NCBI RefSeq assembly: GCF_003602005.1 | Contig: NZ_QZWD01000010.1 | Location: 88,421-152,420, forward strand | DNA: 64,000 nucleotides | Source: Salinisphaera sp. Q1T1-3 | GTDB lineage: Bacteria; Pseudomonadota; Gammaproteobacteria; Nevskiales; Salinisphaeraceae | Reading direction: 5' to 3' | The notes under the pieces: generated by a model | Databases searched by the model: none | What the model was told of the DNA's origin: nothing | Seen by the model: only the letters and a program-made list of their open reading frames with translations | Part shown: in pieces, positions 20,240 to 32,577 of the stretch | Position numbering within the stretch: position 1 is the first letter of the stretch | How the letters are laid out: each line of letters begins with the position of its first letter | Program-made: the position numbers and the translations under genes

Positions 20240-21115
20240 TCAGCCCAGCGCGAGATCGAGCGCGAGGCCGATGAAAATCACCCCGCCCAGATAATTGTGC
20301 TGCATGAATGCCTTGAAACAAGCATCGCGATCGCGATGTCGGGTCAGACGATAATGATAGATCGACATCGCCACAGCTCCCGCCAGCCCGAGGTAGTAGA
20401 GCCAGCCCAGCGCGAACGAGATGCCGACGGCGACCAGCAGCGCATAGAAGATGACCTGAATCACGGCGATGTTGCGACGATCGTTGTCTCCCCACAGCAC
20501 GGCCGTGGATTTGACGCCGATCTTCAGATCGTCGTCACGATCGACCATGGCATAGAACGTGTCGTACGTCAGAGCCCAGATCAGGGTGGCCACGAACAAC
20601 AGCCAGCCTCCGAGCGGCACGTGATGGGCCTGGGCCGCGAACGCCATGGGCACCGCCCAGCCGAAGGCCGCACCGAGAAACATCTGCGGCCAGTGCGTCG
20701 CGCGCTTGGTGAACGGATAGAGCACCGCGAGCCCAAGCCCGACGATTGAATAGGCAATGGTCAATCCGTTGAGCGTCAGCACCAGCGCGAAGGCAGCAAT
20801 ACTGAGCGCGGCAAACACTGCGAGTGCCTCGCGCGCGCTGACTTCACCGGTCGCCAACGGCCGCGCCCGCGTCCGCTTGACGTGGCCATCAATGCGACGA
20901 TCGGCGAAATCGTTCATCACGCACCCGGCCGAGCGCATCAGCACGGCGCCGACCACGAACACGAACAGGACCCACGGGTTCGGCACGCCCCGTGCGGCCA
21001 GCCACAGTGCCCACATCATCGGCCAGACAACCAGGAATATGCCGATCGGCTTGTTCAGCCGGGTCAGACGAAGATAAGCATCCAGTCGGCTCGCCGATCG
21101 AGTGGTCGCGGTCAT
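20240..21115 (-). CDS. ubiA: 4-hydroxybenzoate octaprenyltransferase
   Basis: Integral membrane prenyltransferase of ubiquinone synthesis. 291 aa with about eight membrane segments. The first Asp-rich motif is NDFADRRIDGHVKRTRARPL and the second lies in DTFYAMVDRDDDLKIGVKST; both bind the Mg-prenyl diphosphate. The start LDAYLRLTRLNKPIGIFLV matches bacterial UbiA. No ubiC (chorismate lyase) is next to it. It diverges from gshA across 138 bases. Confidence 0.96.
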   Translation of the reverse strand: MTATTRSASRLDAYLRLTRLNKPIGIFLVVWPMMWALWLAARGVPNPWVLFVFVVGAVLMRSAGCVMNDFADRRIDGHVKRTRARPLATGEVSAREALAVFAALSIAAFALVLTLNGLTIAYSIVGLGLAVLYPFTKRATHWPQMFLGAAFGWAVPMAFAAQAHHVPLGGWLLFVATLIWALTYDTFYAMVDRDDDLKIGVKSTAVLWGDNDRRNIAVIQVIFYALLVAVGISFALGWLYYLGLAGAVAMSIYHYRLTRHRDRDACFKAFMQHNYLGGVIFIGLALDLALG

Positions 21116-21253
21116 GCAGGTGTCTCTCCGTGTCGAAGCGTAGCGCGTGATATCTGCAACCGTCAGCTACCGGCTTGCAGCGCAAGACGTTACCATGCGC
21201 AAAATTGTCGCGGCAGCCCGCTGATCCTCGGTTGCCCGTGGTCTGGAGATTTC

Positions 21254-22618
21254 ATGTCCGCTCCCTCCCAATCCGGCGGTGCGCCGATCACCGACGAGCG
21301 TCAGCTTGTCGAATATTTCGAAAACGCCTGCAAACCACCGAGCCGATGGCGTCTCGGCACGGAACACGAGAAATTCGTGTTCGATCGGGAGACGCTGCGG
21401 CCGCTGCCCTACGCCGGCGAGCAGAGCATTGCCACGTTCCTGGAGAAACTGCAGCGTTTCGGCTGGCAGCCAATGATGGAGGACGGGCGTCTGGTGGCGC
21501 TGGAACTTGGCGAGTGTCACATCACGCTCGAGCCGGGCGGCCAGCTCGAACTGGCCGGCGCCCCGCTGGACACCATCCACGAGACCTGCGACGAAATCCA
21601 TGTGCACCTGCGCCAGGTCAAGGAAGTCGCGGCGGAGATGAACGTCGGACTGATCGGGCTCGGGTTTCAGCCGAAATGGTCGCGCGAGCAGTGCGCCTGG
21701 ATGCCCAAGGCCCGCTACGACATCATGAAATCCTATATGCCCAAGGTCGGCAGTCTCGGCCTGGACATGATGCTGCGCACCTCGACGGTGCAGGTGAACA
21801 TCGATTACGGCTCCGAAGCCGACATGATCAAGAAGTTCCGGGTGGGCCTCGCGCTACAACCGGTGGCGACCGCGCTGTTTGCCAACTCCCCGTTCACCGA
21901 GGGCAAGCCGAATGGCTTCGTCTCCTATCGCAGCCAGATCTGGACCGATACGGACCCGGACCGCTGCGGTATGCTCGACTGGGTCTTTGGCGACGATATG
22001 GGCTTCGAACGTTACAAGGACTTCGCGCTCGATGTCCCCATGTATTTCGTCTATCGCGACGGCCGCTACATCGATGCCTCCGGACAGTCGTTCCGTGACT
22101 TTCTGGCCGGCAAACTTCCCGCGATGCCCGGCGAACGACCAACGATGAGCGACTGGGACGATCATCTGACGACGATCTTCCCCGAGGTTCGGCTCAAGCG
22201 CTTCATGGAGATGCGCGGCGCCGATGGTGGTCCGTGGCGTCGGCTTTGCGCGCTGCCGGCGCTTTGGGCGGGTCTGTGCTATGACAGCGCAGCACTCGAC
22301 GAGGCCTGGCAGCTCGTCGCCGATTTCTCCACGACCGAACGCAATCACCTGCGCGATCAGGCACCGATCCAGGGCCTGGCCACGCCATTTCGTGGCGGCA
22401 CGCTGGCCGATATCGCGCGCGAGACAGTGGCGATCGCACAACGCGGCCTGGAACGGCGCGCCAGACTCGACGCACACGATCGCAGCGAAGCAATATTTCT
22501 GGAACAACTGGCCGAGATCGCGGCCACCGGCGTCACGCCGGCCGAGCACCTGCTCTCGCTCTACCACGGGCGCTGGAACGAATCAGTCGACCCCGTGTTC
22601 TCGGAATTCGCTTATTGA
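21254..22618 (+). CDS. gshA: Glutamate-cysteine ligase, plant/alphaproteobacterial type
   Basis: First step of glutathione synthesis. 454 aa from ATG 21254, preceded by GGAG. RLGTEHEKFVF, the LEPGGQLELAGAP strand, QPKWSREQCAWMPKARYDIM and MMLRTSTVQVNIDYG are typical of the group found in plants, alphaproteobacteria and Xanthomonas, not of the E. coli-type GshA. The open frame extends upstream through ubiA's start region, but that part is not conserved. No gshB is in the window. Glutathione would support redox control in a salt-stressed cell; that link is inference. Confidence 0.95.
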   Translation: MSAPSQSGGAPITDERQLVEYFENACKPPSRWRLGTEHEKFVFDRETLRPLPYAGEQSIATFLEKLQRFGWQPMMEDGRLVALELGECHITLEPGGQLELAGAPLDTIHETCDEIHVHLRQVKEVAAEMNVGLIGLGFQPKWSREQCAWMPKARYDIMKSYMPKVGSLGLDMMLRTSTVQVNIDYGSEADMIKKFRVGLALQPVATALFANSPFTEGKPNGFVSYRSQIWTDTDPDRCGMLDWVFGDDMGFERYKDFALDVPMYFVYRDGRYIDASGQSFRDFLAGKLPAMPGERPTMSDWDDHLTTIFPEVRLKRFMEMRGADGGPWRRLCALPALWAGLCYDSAALDEAWQLVADFSTTERNHLRDQAPIQGLATPFRGGTLADIARETVAIAQRGLERRARLDAHDRSEAIFLEQLAEIAATGVTPAEHLLSLYHGRWNESVDPVFSEFAY

Positions 22619-22821
22619 TGGCATCTTTTCGGCGGGCTGTTTCGTTTTCGGACGGCCCGCTTGCCAGGCCGATATCCGACCACTGGTCGACGCCGCGTCA
22701 CCGCAGTCGTCGACCGTGACCGGGCGATATCCCGATACGCCCTCGCTGTCTCACCCCTCGCCCGGACCGGGGATCGTGGATATCGTCCCTGGGGCGACGA
22801 TGCGTCGGAGAGCGGCTCGCG

Positions 22822-23550
22822 TCAGTCGCGATTGAGCCAGGGATACTCGCCGCGCGCATCCGCGCCGGGCAACGGCGAGGTCACCGCCTCGCGACCGTAG
22901 AACTTGATGCCCTTCTGAATGCGCTCACGCCCCGCGGCCTGGCGATGTCGATTCGTATCGCGCAGGCTGTAGACACAACCGCAGTATTCCTGCTGGTAGA
23001 ACGCCTCGCGCTTGGCGATCTCGATCATGCGGGCCGCGCCGCCCTTCTTGCGCCAGTTGAGCGTCCAGTACGTCACTTCGGGATAGCGTGCCGTGGCCCG
23101 TACGCCGGCTTCGTTGATCTGCGCCATGTTCTTCCAGCGCGAGATCCCGAGCGTGGACGAAATCATGTGGTAACCGTGCTCGGCCGCATAGAGCGCGGTC
23201 CGCTCGAATCGCATGTCGAAGCAGACCGTGCAACGACGACCGCGCTCGGGTTCGTTCTCGAGCCCACGAATTCGGTCGAACCAATTGTCGGTATCGTAAT
23301 CGCCGTCGATATGCGGAATGCCGAGTTCGTCGCAGTAACGCGTATCCTCGGCCTTGCGCATCTCGTATTCCGCCTGCGGATGGATGTTCGGGTTGTAGAA
23401 CAACACCGTGACATCGATGCCCGAGGCCTTGACCGCCGAAAGCACTTCGCCGGCACAGGGCGCACAGCACGAATGCATGAGCAGTTTCGTGCCCGGTTCA
23501 GGTGGGATCAGTTCCGGGCGCTCGTAATTGTCGAGACTGTAGGAATTCAT
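22822..23550 (-). CDS. queH: Epoxyqueuosine reductase QueH
   Basis: Last step of queuosine tRNA modification, reducing epoxyqueuosine; QueH is the non-orthologous replacement of QueG. 242 aa. Cys clusters visible: [10 protein letters not shown] near residue 27, [13 protein letters not shown] around 108, and [11 protein letters not shown] around 190. These agree with the Fe-S cluster and metal ligands of the family. The gene is isolated between gshA (convergent) and a small membrane protein (divergent). The last residues of the reading frame are ordinary for the family. Confidence 0.93.
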   Translation of the reverse strand: MNSYSLDNYERPELIPPEPGTKLLMHSCCAPCAGEVLSAVKASGIDVTVLFYNPNIHPQAEYEMRKAEDTRYCDELGIPHIDGDYDTDNWFDRIRGLENEPERGRRCTVCFDMRFERTALYAAEHGYHMISSTLGISRWKNMAQINEAGVRATARYPEVTYWTLNWRKKGGAARMIEIAKREAFYQQEYCGCVYSLRDTNRHRQAAGRERIQKGIKFYGREAVTSPLPGADARGEYPWLNRD

Positions 23551-23627
23551 GTCGCGACCACTTCATCCAATGCGATAATCGCGCCCATTGTCCGGATTAC
23601 GACCGGTCGCGTCCACGAGGAGTGCTT

Positions 23628-23939
23628 ATGCCCAAGGGCAGCCTGACCATGGCCATCATCTGGATGGTCGTTATTTCTCTCGTCTTGTTCTGGCTGCCGG
23701 TCGCCGGCCCGCTCCTGGCCGGATTCGTCGGTGGGCGCACGGCCGGCAGTGTCGGCCGCGGCCTCCTCGCCGCGATTCTGCCGTCGCTGATCCTCTGCTT
23801 GATCCTGCTCGGCGCCGGCACGGCGTTGACCGGCATGCCCATCATCGGCGCCATCGCCTCGATCAGCGTCTTTCTGGTTCTGGTCATCCAGCTCTTCCCG
23901 CTCATTCTCGGCGCGCTTATCGGCGGCGCGACGGTCTGA
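23628..23939 (+). CDS. Small membrane protein of unknown function
   Basis: 103 aa from ATG 23628, with GAGGAG six bases before it; this Shine-Dalgarno decides the start. Three hydrophobic segments fill the chain (about 8-32, 43-66 and 72-99) with a Gly-rich turn FVGGRTAGSVGRG between the first two. There are almost no charged residues elsewhere. It stands alone, divergent from queH and convergent with the ectoine operon. Many proteobacteria have similar three-helix proteins annotated only as hypothetical. Confidence 0.75.
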   Translation: MPKGSLTMAIIWMVVISLVLFWLPVAGPLLAGFVGGRTAGSVGRGLLAAILPSLILCLILLGAGTALTGMPIIGAIASISVFLVLVIQLFPLILGALIGGATV

Positions 23940-24151
23940 ACCTGATGGGCCAGGCGGTCAGCGTGGACTGACCATAGCGATTACTCGCGCGCTCCGTGCC
24001 ATCACGCCGCGTCGGCTCGGTGTCCCCCGGCGCGTGCGAAGCGCAAAGCCCAGCCCCGGCGCGCCCGCCTGCGCCAGGCGGCCTCGAACGACGATGCATT
24101 AGCCGTTGTCCCACGTAGCGCGCGGATTCGCGCTATCGCCCGGGGCGCGAC

Positions 24152-24187
24152 AAAAAAAAGCCCCGATCCGACGATCGGGGCTTTTTT
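24152..24187. terminator. Bidirectional terminator after ectC
   Basis: Stem GCCCCGATC/GATCGGGGC at 24160-24181 with eight A on the left and six T on the right. It ends the ectABC transcript on the minus strand and could end the transcript of the small membrane protein gene on the plus strand. Confidence 0.9.
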
Positions 24188-24213
24188 ACATCTCAGTCGA
24201 TGTTAGACATCGA

Positions 24214-24603
24214 TCATTCGCTCGGCAGAACGTAGGCGCCGTCTTCGTCGTGAATCTCACGGCCGGTGACCGGCGGGTTGAACGCACAGACCAGCTTCAT
24301 TTCGGTCTTCGCCTTGAGCGTGTGGCGATCGTGATTGTCCAGAGCGTAGACCGTGCCCGGACGAATCTCGAATTCTTCGCCGGTATCGCGGTTCACGATC
24401 GAACCTTCACCCTGGTAACAGAACACGGCTTCGAAGTGGTGCTTGTACCACATATCGAATTCGAGGCCCGGCGGGAATGTCGTCTCATGGAACGAAAAAC
24501 CCATGCCGTCCTTGGCGAGCAACCATCGCACACTGGTCCAGCCATCCGGGCTGACGACTTCGCGATCCGTACCGCGCAGATCTTCCGTACGTACGATCTT
24601 CAT
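24214..24603 (-). CDS. ectC: L-ectoine synthase
   Basis: Cyclises N-gamma-acetyl-diaminobutyrate to the compatible solute ectoine. 129 aa, a cupin. [36 protein letters not shown], the [12 protein letters not shown] strand and [10 protein letters not shown] are conserved, including the iron-binding E, Y and H. A strong Shine-Dalgarno (AAGGAGACAGC) precedes the ATG. Third gene of the ectABC operon, 86 bases after ectB. No ectD (hydroxylase) or aspartokinase gene follows. Confidence 0.97.
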   Translation of the reverse strand: MKIVRTEDLRGTDREVVSPDGWTSVRWLLAKDGMGFSFHETTFPPGLEFDMWYKHHFEAVFCYQGEGSIVNRDTGEEFEIRPGTVYALDNHDRHTLKAKTEMKLVCAFNPPVTGREIHDEDGAYVLPSE

Positions 24604-24689
24604 GCTGTCTCCTTGCTATAGACGCTGTCACTTGCTGACTCTTACACATTACACCAGCGGGCACAGCGCCCGCTGGTCTATCGTTACGC

Positions 24690-25964
24690 TCAGGCGGCGT
24701 TGGTCAACAACCCATGCTGTTCGAGCACCGTGTGAATCGCGGTCTCCAGCGTATCCAGGCCCTTCTCGATGTCCGCATCCGGGCTGATCAGCGGCGGCAT
24801 GACCTTGATGACATTGTCATCGGCACCGGCGGTTTCGAGAATCAGATGATGCTTGAAACATTCGGCCGCGATTTCGTCAGCCAGCTCGGCCTGCTCGCAA
24901 TCGATGCCGATGAAGAAGCCGCGTCCACGAACTTCGGCCTTGAAACCGGTCTTGCTGATGATGCCGCCCAGACGCTCCTTGATGCGATCGCTGGCGCGTA
25001 GCACTGCCTTTTCGAGCTTGTCGTCCCGCCAGTAATGCTCGAGTGCCGCGCTGGCGGTCACGAACGCATGGTTGTTGCCACGGAACGTGCCGTTGTGCTC
25101 ACCCGGCGCCCAGACATCGTATTCCGGCTTGATCATGGTGATCGCCAGCGGCAGCCCATAACCCGAAAGCGACTTGGATACCGTGATGATGTCGGGGCTG
25201 ATGCCGGCCGGTTCGAACGAAAAGAACGGCCCGGTACGGCCGACACCGGCCTGGATGTCGTCGACGATCAACAGCATGTCGTGGTCGCGGCAGAGCTTCT
25301 CGATCTTCTTCAACCAGTCGAAGTCGGCAACGTTGATACCGCCCTCGCCCTGCACCGTTTCCAGAATGATGGCAGCCGGTTTCTCCAGGCCCGACGAGCT
25401 GTTGTTCAGCAGCATCTCGAGATCATCGGCAGTATCACGCCCTTCTCCGAAATAGCCGCTGTAGGGCTGCGGGATCGCGCCGGGCATGTTCACACCGGCG
25501 CCGCCGCGCTTCGAGGCGTTGCCGGTCACGGCGAGCGCGCCGAGCGTCATGCCGTGATAGGCATTGGTGAAGAACAACACGCGATCACGGCCCTTGGCCT
25601 TGCGTGCGACCTTCAGTGCCGCTTCGACCGCGTTGGTGCCGGTCGGCCCGGGAAACTGGATCTTATAGTCCATCCCCCGCGGTTTCATGATGACGTCCTC
25701 GAACGTCTTCAGGAAATGCTGCTTGGCCTCGGTCGCCATGTCCAGACCGTGCGTCACACCATCGGAGGCGATGTAATCGACGAGGGCCTTCTTCATGACC
25801 TCGTCGTTATGGCCGTAGTTCAGCGCGCCGGCACCGGAGAAGAAGTCGAGATATTCGGCTCCATCCTCGGTGGTCATCCGGTTGGCTTTGGCATGCGTGA
25901 AGACTTTCGGAAACGAACGGACATAGCCGCGAACTTCCGATTCAAGACGATTAATGATTTCCAT
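24690..25964 (-). CDS. ectB: Diaminobutyrate-2-oxoglutarate aminotransferase
   Basis: Makes L-2,4-diaminobutyrate from aspartate semialdehyde with glutamate as donor. 424 aa. Typical EctB segments: RSFPKVFTHAKANRMTTEDG, DFFSGAGALNYGHN, QFPGPTGTNAVEAALKVARK, NAYHGMTLGALAVTGN and the PLP-lysine loop TVSKSLSGYGLPL. Shine-Dalgarno GGGAGC precedes the ATG by about five bases. It is 36 bases downstream of ectA and 86 before ectC in one operon. Confidence 0.97.
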   Translation of the reverse strand: MEIINRLESEVRGYVRSFPKVFTHAKANRMTTEDGAEYLDFFSGAGALNYGHNDEVMKKALVDYIASDGVTHGLDMATEAKQHFLKTFEDVIMKPRGMDYKIQFPGPTGTNAVEAALKVARKAKGRDRVLFFTNAYHGMTLGALAVTGNASKRGGAGVNMPGAIPQPYSGYFGEGRDTADDLEMLLNNSSSGLEKPAAIILETVQGEGGINVADFDWLKKIEKLCRDHDMLLIVDDIQAGVGRTGPFFSFEPAGISPDIITVSKSLSGYGLPLAITMIKPEYDVWAPGEHNGTFRGNNHAFVTASAALEHYWRDDKLEKAVLRASDRIKERLGGIISKTGFKAEVRGRGFFIGIDCEQAELADEIAAECFKHHLILETAGADDNVIKVMPPLISPDADIEKGLDTLETAIHTVLEQHGLLTNAA

Positions 25965-26000
25965 GAGAGAGCTCCCGGCTCTTCTAGCTTTGCGTCGTGT

Positions 26001-26558
26001 TTACGAAGTAAGCGCGTTGACGCGTTCGGCGTCAAATGGCCCGATACGGAACAGGTGTTCGGCTTCGTGCGGCTCGTGCGGTTCACCGGCGTCGAAGGCA
26101 TCGAACAGCTCGGCGGGGAACAGCACGGTCTCGTCGATCGATGTCTCGAGACGGCGGGCGAGCCCGCGGAACAGTGCTTGAGAAGGCTCGTTCGTCGGCC
26201 CGATGGTGGTGTCGAGATAGCGCACATCCGCACAGGCGGGGCGCTTCAGGATGTCGACGAGCATGCGCGTGGCAAGCCCCTTGCCACGGCCGGCCGGCGC
26301 AACGCCGACCTGCCAGACGAACACCGTCTCCGGATCCGCGGGCAGTACATAAGCCGAGATGAAGCCGACCAGGCGGCCTTCGATCTCGGCGACGACGCTT
26401 GTGCCGGCGTGATGCTCCCCGATGAGCATGTAGGCATAAGCGGAATTGACATCGAGCACGCCGAGATCGTGCACGAGTCGCAGGATGCCGGCGCCGTCTT
26501 CCTTACCGGGCGGCCTGAATATGACGTCCTTGGACGCGGGGTTGTCGGAATGAGAAAT
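26001..26558 (-). CDS. ectA: Diaminobutyrate acetyltransferase, probable non-AUG start
   Basis: GNAT-fold enzyme that acetylates diaminobutyrate at N-gamma. The conserved part is clear: FRPPGKEDGAGILRLVHDLG, LDVNSAYAYML, VWQVGVAPAGRGKGLATRML and LDTTIGPTNEPSQALFRGLA. The first ATG/GTG/TTG in frame is GTG 26474, which would cut off the N-terminal part of the domain. Between there and the in-frame stop upstream only ATT (26558) and ATA (26522) are possible. ATT 26558 gives 185 aa with N-terminus ISHSDNPASK, the normal family length, and lies about 24 bases after a probable transcription start. The start is inferred; a sequencing error is the main alternative. Confidence 0.8.
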   Translation of the reverse strand: MSHSDNPASKDVIFRPPGKEDGAGILRLVHDLGVLDVNSAYAYMLIGEHHAGTSVVAEIEGRLVGFISAYVLPADPETVFVWQVGVAPAGRGKGLATRMLVDILKRPACADVRYLDTTIGPTNEPSQALFRGLARRLETSIDETVLFPAELFDAFDAGEPHEPHEAEHLFRIGPFDAERVNALTS

Positions 26559-26588
26559 AGCGTTTTTGTGTTTCGACTTAGGGGCCCG

Positions 26589-26594
26589 AGTATA
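26589..26594 (-). promoter_or_regulatory. Candidate -10 box of the ectABC operon
   Basis: TATACT on the minus strand, with no recognisable -35 at 16-18 bases. A consensus -10 without -35 would fit sigma-S or another osmotic control, as known for ect promoters elsewhere. The start site would fall near 26582. Confidence 0.4.
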
Positions 26595-26903
26595 ACGAGT
26601 CGCTCTTTTCTTTGCTGAGTCGCTTCATGATGCACATTTCAACGAACGGGCACATTGGTCGGTACAGCGGTCGCACGCTGCCGCACCATTGGCCGCGCCG
26701 GCGCTCGGAACCGTCCCACCATGGCCGATCGACATGTCGTCCGAAGTCTCTATCGTCCGCCGATCCTGGCCGGCCAGGCCCGAGCCATGCCCACGGCGCC
26801 CCGATGAACTGCGCTGCGGAGCGCCAATCGCCGGGGCAGGCGCTCGCCCACACCGACAGAAATCACGACATAGCCGGCCGACGCGCCCTTCGACCGGCCC
26901 TAT
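26595..26903. other. Intergenic stretch without a recognisable gene
   Basis: Lies between the ectA promoter region and the dispersed repeat. Open frames here are short, overlap on opposite strands and carry no known motif or ribosome site. I see no hairpin of terminator type. Confidence 0.5.
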
Positions 26904-27196
26904 GGCCTGTTAATGTTTCGTGCGAGTCCGCGCCAAGTGCTGTTGTGCGGCAAGACGAGGCGTAGTGTGCGCCGTGCAGCCATTCTGCACCCGCGGGCTA
27001 CAACCCTGGATTGCCGTCGTGTTTTTGATTTTGGGGCGCTTGTCCCTTCGGGTTGGGCCGCCCATGAAAAATCGACGATGGGCGCCCGGCAGCGTTGCCA
27101 GCCTTGATCGTGGCACGCCACGATCCAGGCTCGCGCCTTGCCGGACACACTACGGTCTCTCGACGCAAAAGTGCTCGAACGAAACCTCAACAGGCC

Positions 27197-27197
<1 letters not shown>
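26904..27197. repeat. Dispersed intergenic repeat, copy 1 (MITE-like)
   Basis: About 294 bp that recurs, inverted, at 56008-56316. The ends form an imperfect terminal inverted repeat: GGCCTGTTAATGTTTCGT on the left against the reverse of ACGAAACCTCAACAGGCCC on the right. Internal blocks shared with copy 2 include GTCGTGTTTTTGA, CTTCGGGTTGGGCCGCCC, ATGAAAAATCGACGATGGGC and a palindrome GATCGTGGCACGCCACGATC. It has no coding capacity for a transposase. Its right end touches the carB stop codon. This fits a non-autonomous element; the parent transposon is not in the window. Confidence 0.75.
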
Positions 27198-30424
<3,227 letters not shown>

Positions 30425-30519
30425 GGACGGTGCTCGCTCGCTTGGGCGCGTCGAGAAATGCCGACACGCCGTTCAATTCAATGACTGGGTCGCGCCACGT
30501 GTGCGTGGAAGCGTTGGGT

Positions 30520-31659
30520 CTACGAGGCCTGGCCGCTGGCCTCGATGGCCTGGACGAACCGCGCGAATATCGGCGCCACGTCGTGTGGTCCCGGACTCGC
30601 CTCGGGATGGCCCTGGAATGAAAAGACCGGTGCGTCGATCACTTCGATGCCCTGCAGGGTGTTGTCGAACAACGACCGATGCGTCACGCGCACGGTTTCC
30701 GGCAGGCTGGCCTCATCGATGGCGAAGCCGTGGTTCTGGCTCGAGATCATCACCTCGCCGCTGGCCACATCGATCACCGGATGGTTCGCCCCGTGATGGC
30801 CGAACTTCATCTTGAGGCTTTTCGCCCCCACGGCCAGACCCAGAATCTGATGGCCGAGGCAGATGCCGAGTGTCGGGACACCGCGCTCGATCAGTTCGCG
30901 GCAGGTGGCGATCGCATAATCCAGCGGCTCCGGGTCGCCCGGGCCGTTGCCGAGCAACACGCCGTCGGCGCCCAATTCGAGCACGTCATCAACCGGCGTC
31001 TTCGCCGGCACGACCGTGACTTGCGCCCCGGCGTCGACCAGCTGACGCAGGATATTGAACTTGATGCCGTAATCGTAGACCGCAACGTGAAAACGCGGGG
31101 CAACGGCCCGCGGCGCATCGTTTGGCCCAACCCAAGTGGGCTCGTCCCAGCTGTAAGGCTGTGAGGTGCCGGCACCGGCGGCCAGGTCCGCCCCCTTCAG
31201 GCCGGCGAAACCGCGCGCCGCTTCGAGGGCTGTCTGCGCATCGATATCGTCGCCGGCGAGAATCGCGCCGTTCTGGGCGCCCTTCTCGCGCAGTAGCCGC
31301 GTGAGGCGACGCGTGTCGATATCGCCGATGCCGACGATGCCGTTGTCCTCGAGATACCCCACGAGGCCGCGATCCGATCGCCAGTTGCTGGGATCGCGCG
31401 GAACCTCGCGGATGATCAGACCCGCTGCCTGCACACGATCCGACTCGACGTCTTCGGGGTTGGTCCCGGTATTGCCGATATGCGGATAGGTCAGCGTGAC
31501 CATCTGCTGTTGATAGGACGGATCGGTCAGTATCTCCTGATAACCCGTCATGGCAGTGTTGAACACCACCTCACCGACGGTCTGGCCATGCGCGCCAATG
31601 GCGCGGCCGTGGAAGATGCTACCGTCTTCGAGCGCAAGTACGGCTTTCGCGCGCAACAC
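30520..31659 (-). CDS. carA: Carbamoyl-phosphate synthase small chain
   Basis: Glutamine amidotransferase subunit that releases ammonia for CarB. 379 aa. N-terminal domain has [26 protein letters not shown] sequence and [14 protein letters not shown]; the class-I GATase domain has [13 protein letters not shown] with the catalytic Cys, and [10 protein letters not shown] near the end. The start is GTG 31659, supported by GGAG five bases upstream. Order dapB-carA-carB is the common gammaproteobacterial one. Attenuation or PepA/ArgR control is possible but I see no clear ARG box. Confidence 0.97.
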   Translation of the reverse strand: MLRAKAVLALEDGSIFHGRAIGAHGQTVGEVVFNTAMTGYQEILTDPSYQQQMVTLTYPHIGNTGTNPEDVESDRVQAAGLIIREVPRDPSNWRSDRGLVGYLEDNGIVGIGDIDTRRLTRLLREKGAQNGAILAGDDIDAQTALEAARGFAGLKGADLAAGAGTSQPYSWDEPTWVGPNDAPRAVAPRFHVAVYDYGIKFNILRQLVDAGAQVTVVPAKTPVDDVLELGADGVLLGNGPGDPEPLDYAIATCRELIERGVPTLGICLGHQILGLAVGAKSLKMKFGHHGANHPVIDVASGEVMISSQNHGFAIDEASLPETVRVTHRSLFDNTLQGIEVIDAPVFSFQGHPEASPGPHDVAPIFARFVQAIEASGQAS

Positions 31660-31755
31660 AGTCTCCAGTCGCTGGATTCTTTGGGTACAACAGGCCGCCG
31701 GGGCGGCGAGAGTATAGCGCCTGCGCTGTCGCGCTGCCAGCGCCGAAATACGGTC

Positions 31756-32568
31756 TCAGCGTTCGGAGAGTCCGAGCACGTCGTTCATGTCGTAGGCCCC
31801 CGGCTTCCTGGCAGCGGCCCAGACAGCGGCCCGCATGGCACCACCGGCAAAAGTCTGGCGCGAGGTCGCGCGATGCGTGACTTCGACGCGTTCGCCCTGG
31901 CCGGCAAACAGGACCGTGTGTTCCCCAACGATATCGCCGCCGCGCACGGTTGCGAATCCGATCGCCCCGTCCGGACGTTCGCCGGTCTGGCCTTCACGCG
32001 TGTAAACCGCGCAATCGCGCAGATCGCGACCGGTGGCGCGTGCCGCCACGTCGCCCAGTTTCAACGCCGTGCCCGACGGCGCATCGACCTTGTGGCGATG
32101 ATGCGCTTCGATGATCTCGATATCGGTATCCGGGCCAAGGGCGGCGGCGGCGCGCGCGACCAGATCGAGCGTGAGATTGACGCCGGCACTGTAGTTCGGC
32201 GCCTGAACGATTGCGATGCGCGCCGATGCGGCATCGATCTCGGCCTGTTGCGCGTCGCTGTAACCGGTCGTGCCGATCACCAGGGCTGCCTGTTTTTCCA
32301 GACAGATCGCCAATGCCGCGATCGACGGCCCTGGCAACGAAAAATCCACGAGGACGTCGAAATCGCTATCCGGCATCGTTTGCGAGCCTGCAAGCGCGAC
32401 GCCGCATTCCGCGATGCCGGCAAGCCGCCCCGCATCCAGGCCAAGCTGATCGCTGTCCGGCGAGCCAAAGGCCGCCGCCAGCACGAGATCGTCGCGCTGG
32501 GCGCAAGCCTTGATCAACTCCCGCCCCATGCGGCCGGAAGCGCCATTGATCGCCACACGTGTCGTCAT
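31756..32568 (-). CDS. dapB: 4-hydroxy-tetrahydrodipicolinate reductase
   Basis: NAD(P)H-dependent step of lysine and diaminopimelate synthesis. 270 aa. The nucleotide-binding start is VAINGASGRMGRELI, then VIGTTGYSDAQ, the catalytic EAHHRHKVDAPSGTAL and the domain of substrate binding ending in the LGLSER tail. It starts nine bases after the dnaJ stop and is 96 bases ahead of carA, all on one strand. Confidence 0.97.
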   Translation of the reverse strand: MTTRVAINGASGRMGRELIKACAQRDDLVLAAAFGSPDSDQLGLDAGRLAGIAECGVALAGSQTMPDSDFDVLVDFSLPGPSIAALAICLEKQAALVIGTTGYSDAQQAEIDAASARIAIVQAPNYSAGVNLTLDLVARAAAALGPDTDIEIIEAHHRHKVDAPSGTALKLGDVAARATGRDLRDCAVYTREGQTGERPDGAIGFATVRGGDIVGEHTVLFAGQGERVEVTHRATSRQTFAGGAMRAAVWAAARKPGAYDMNDVLGLSER

Positions 32569-32577
32569 GGAACGGGC

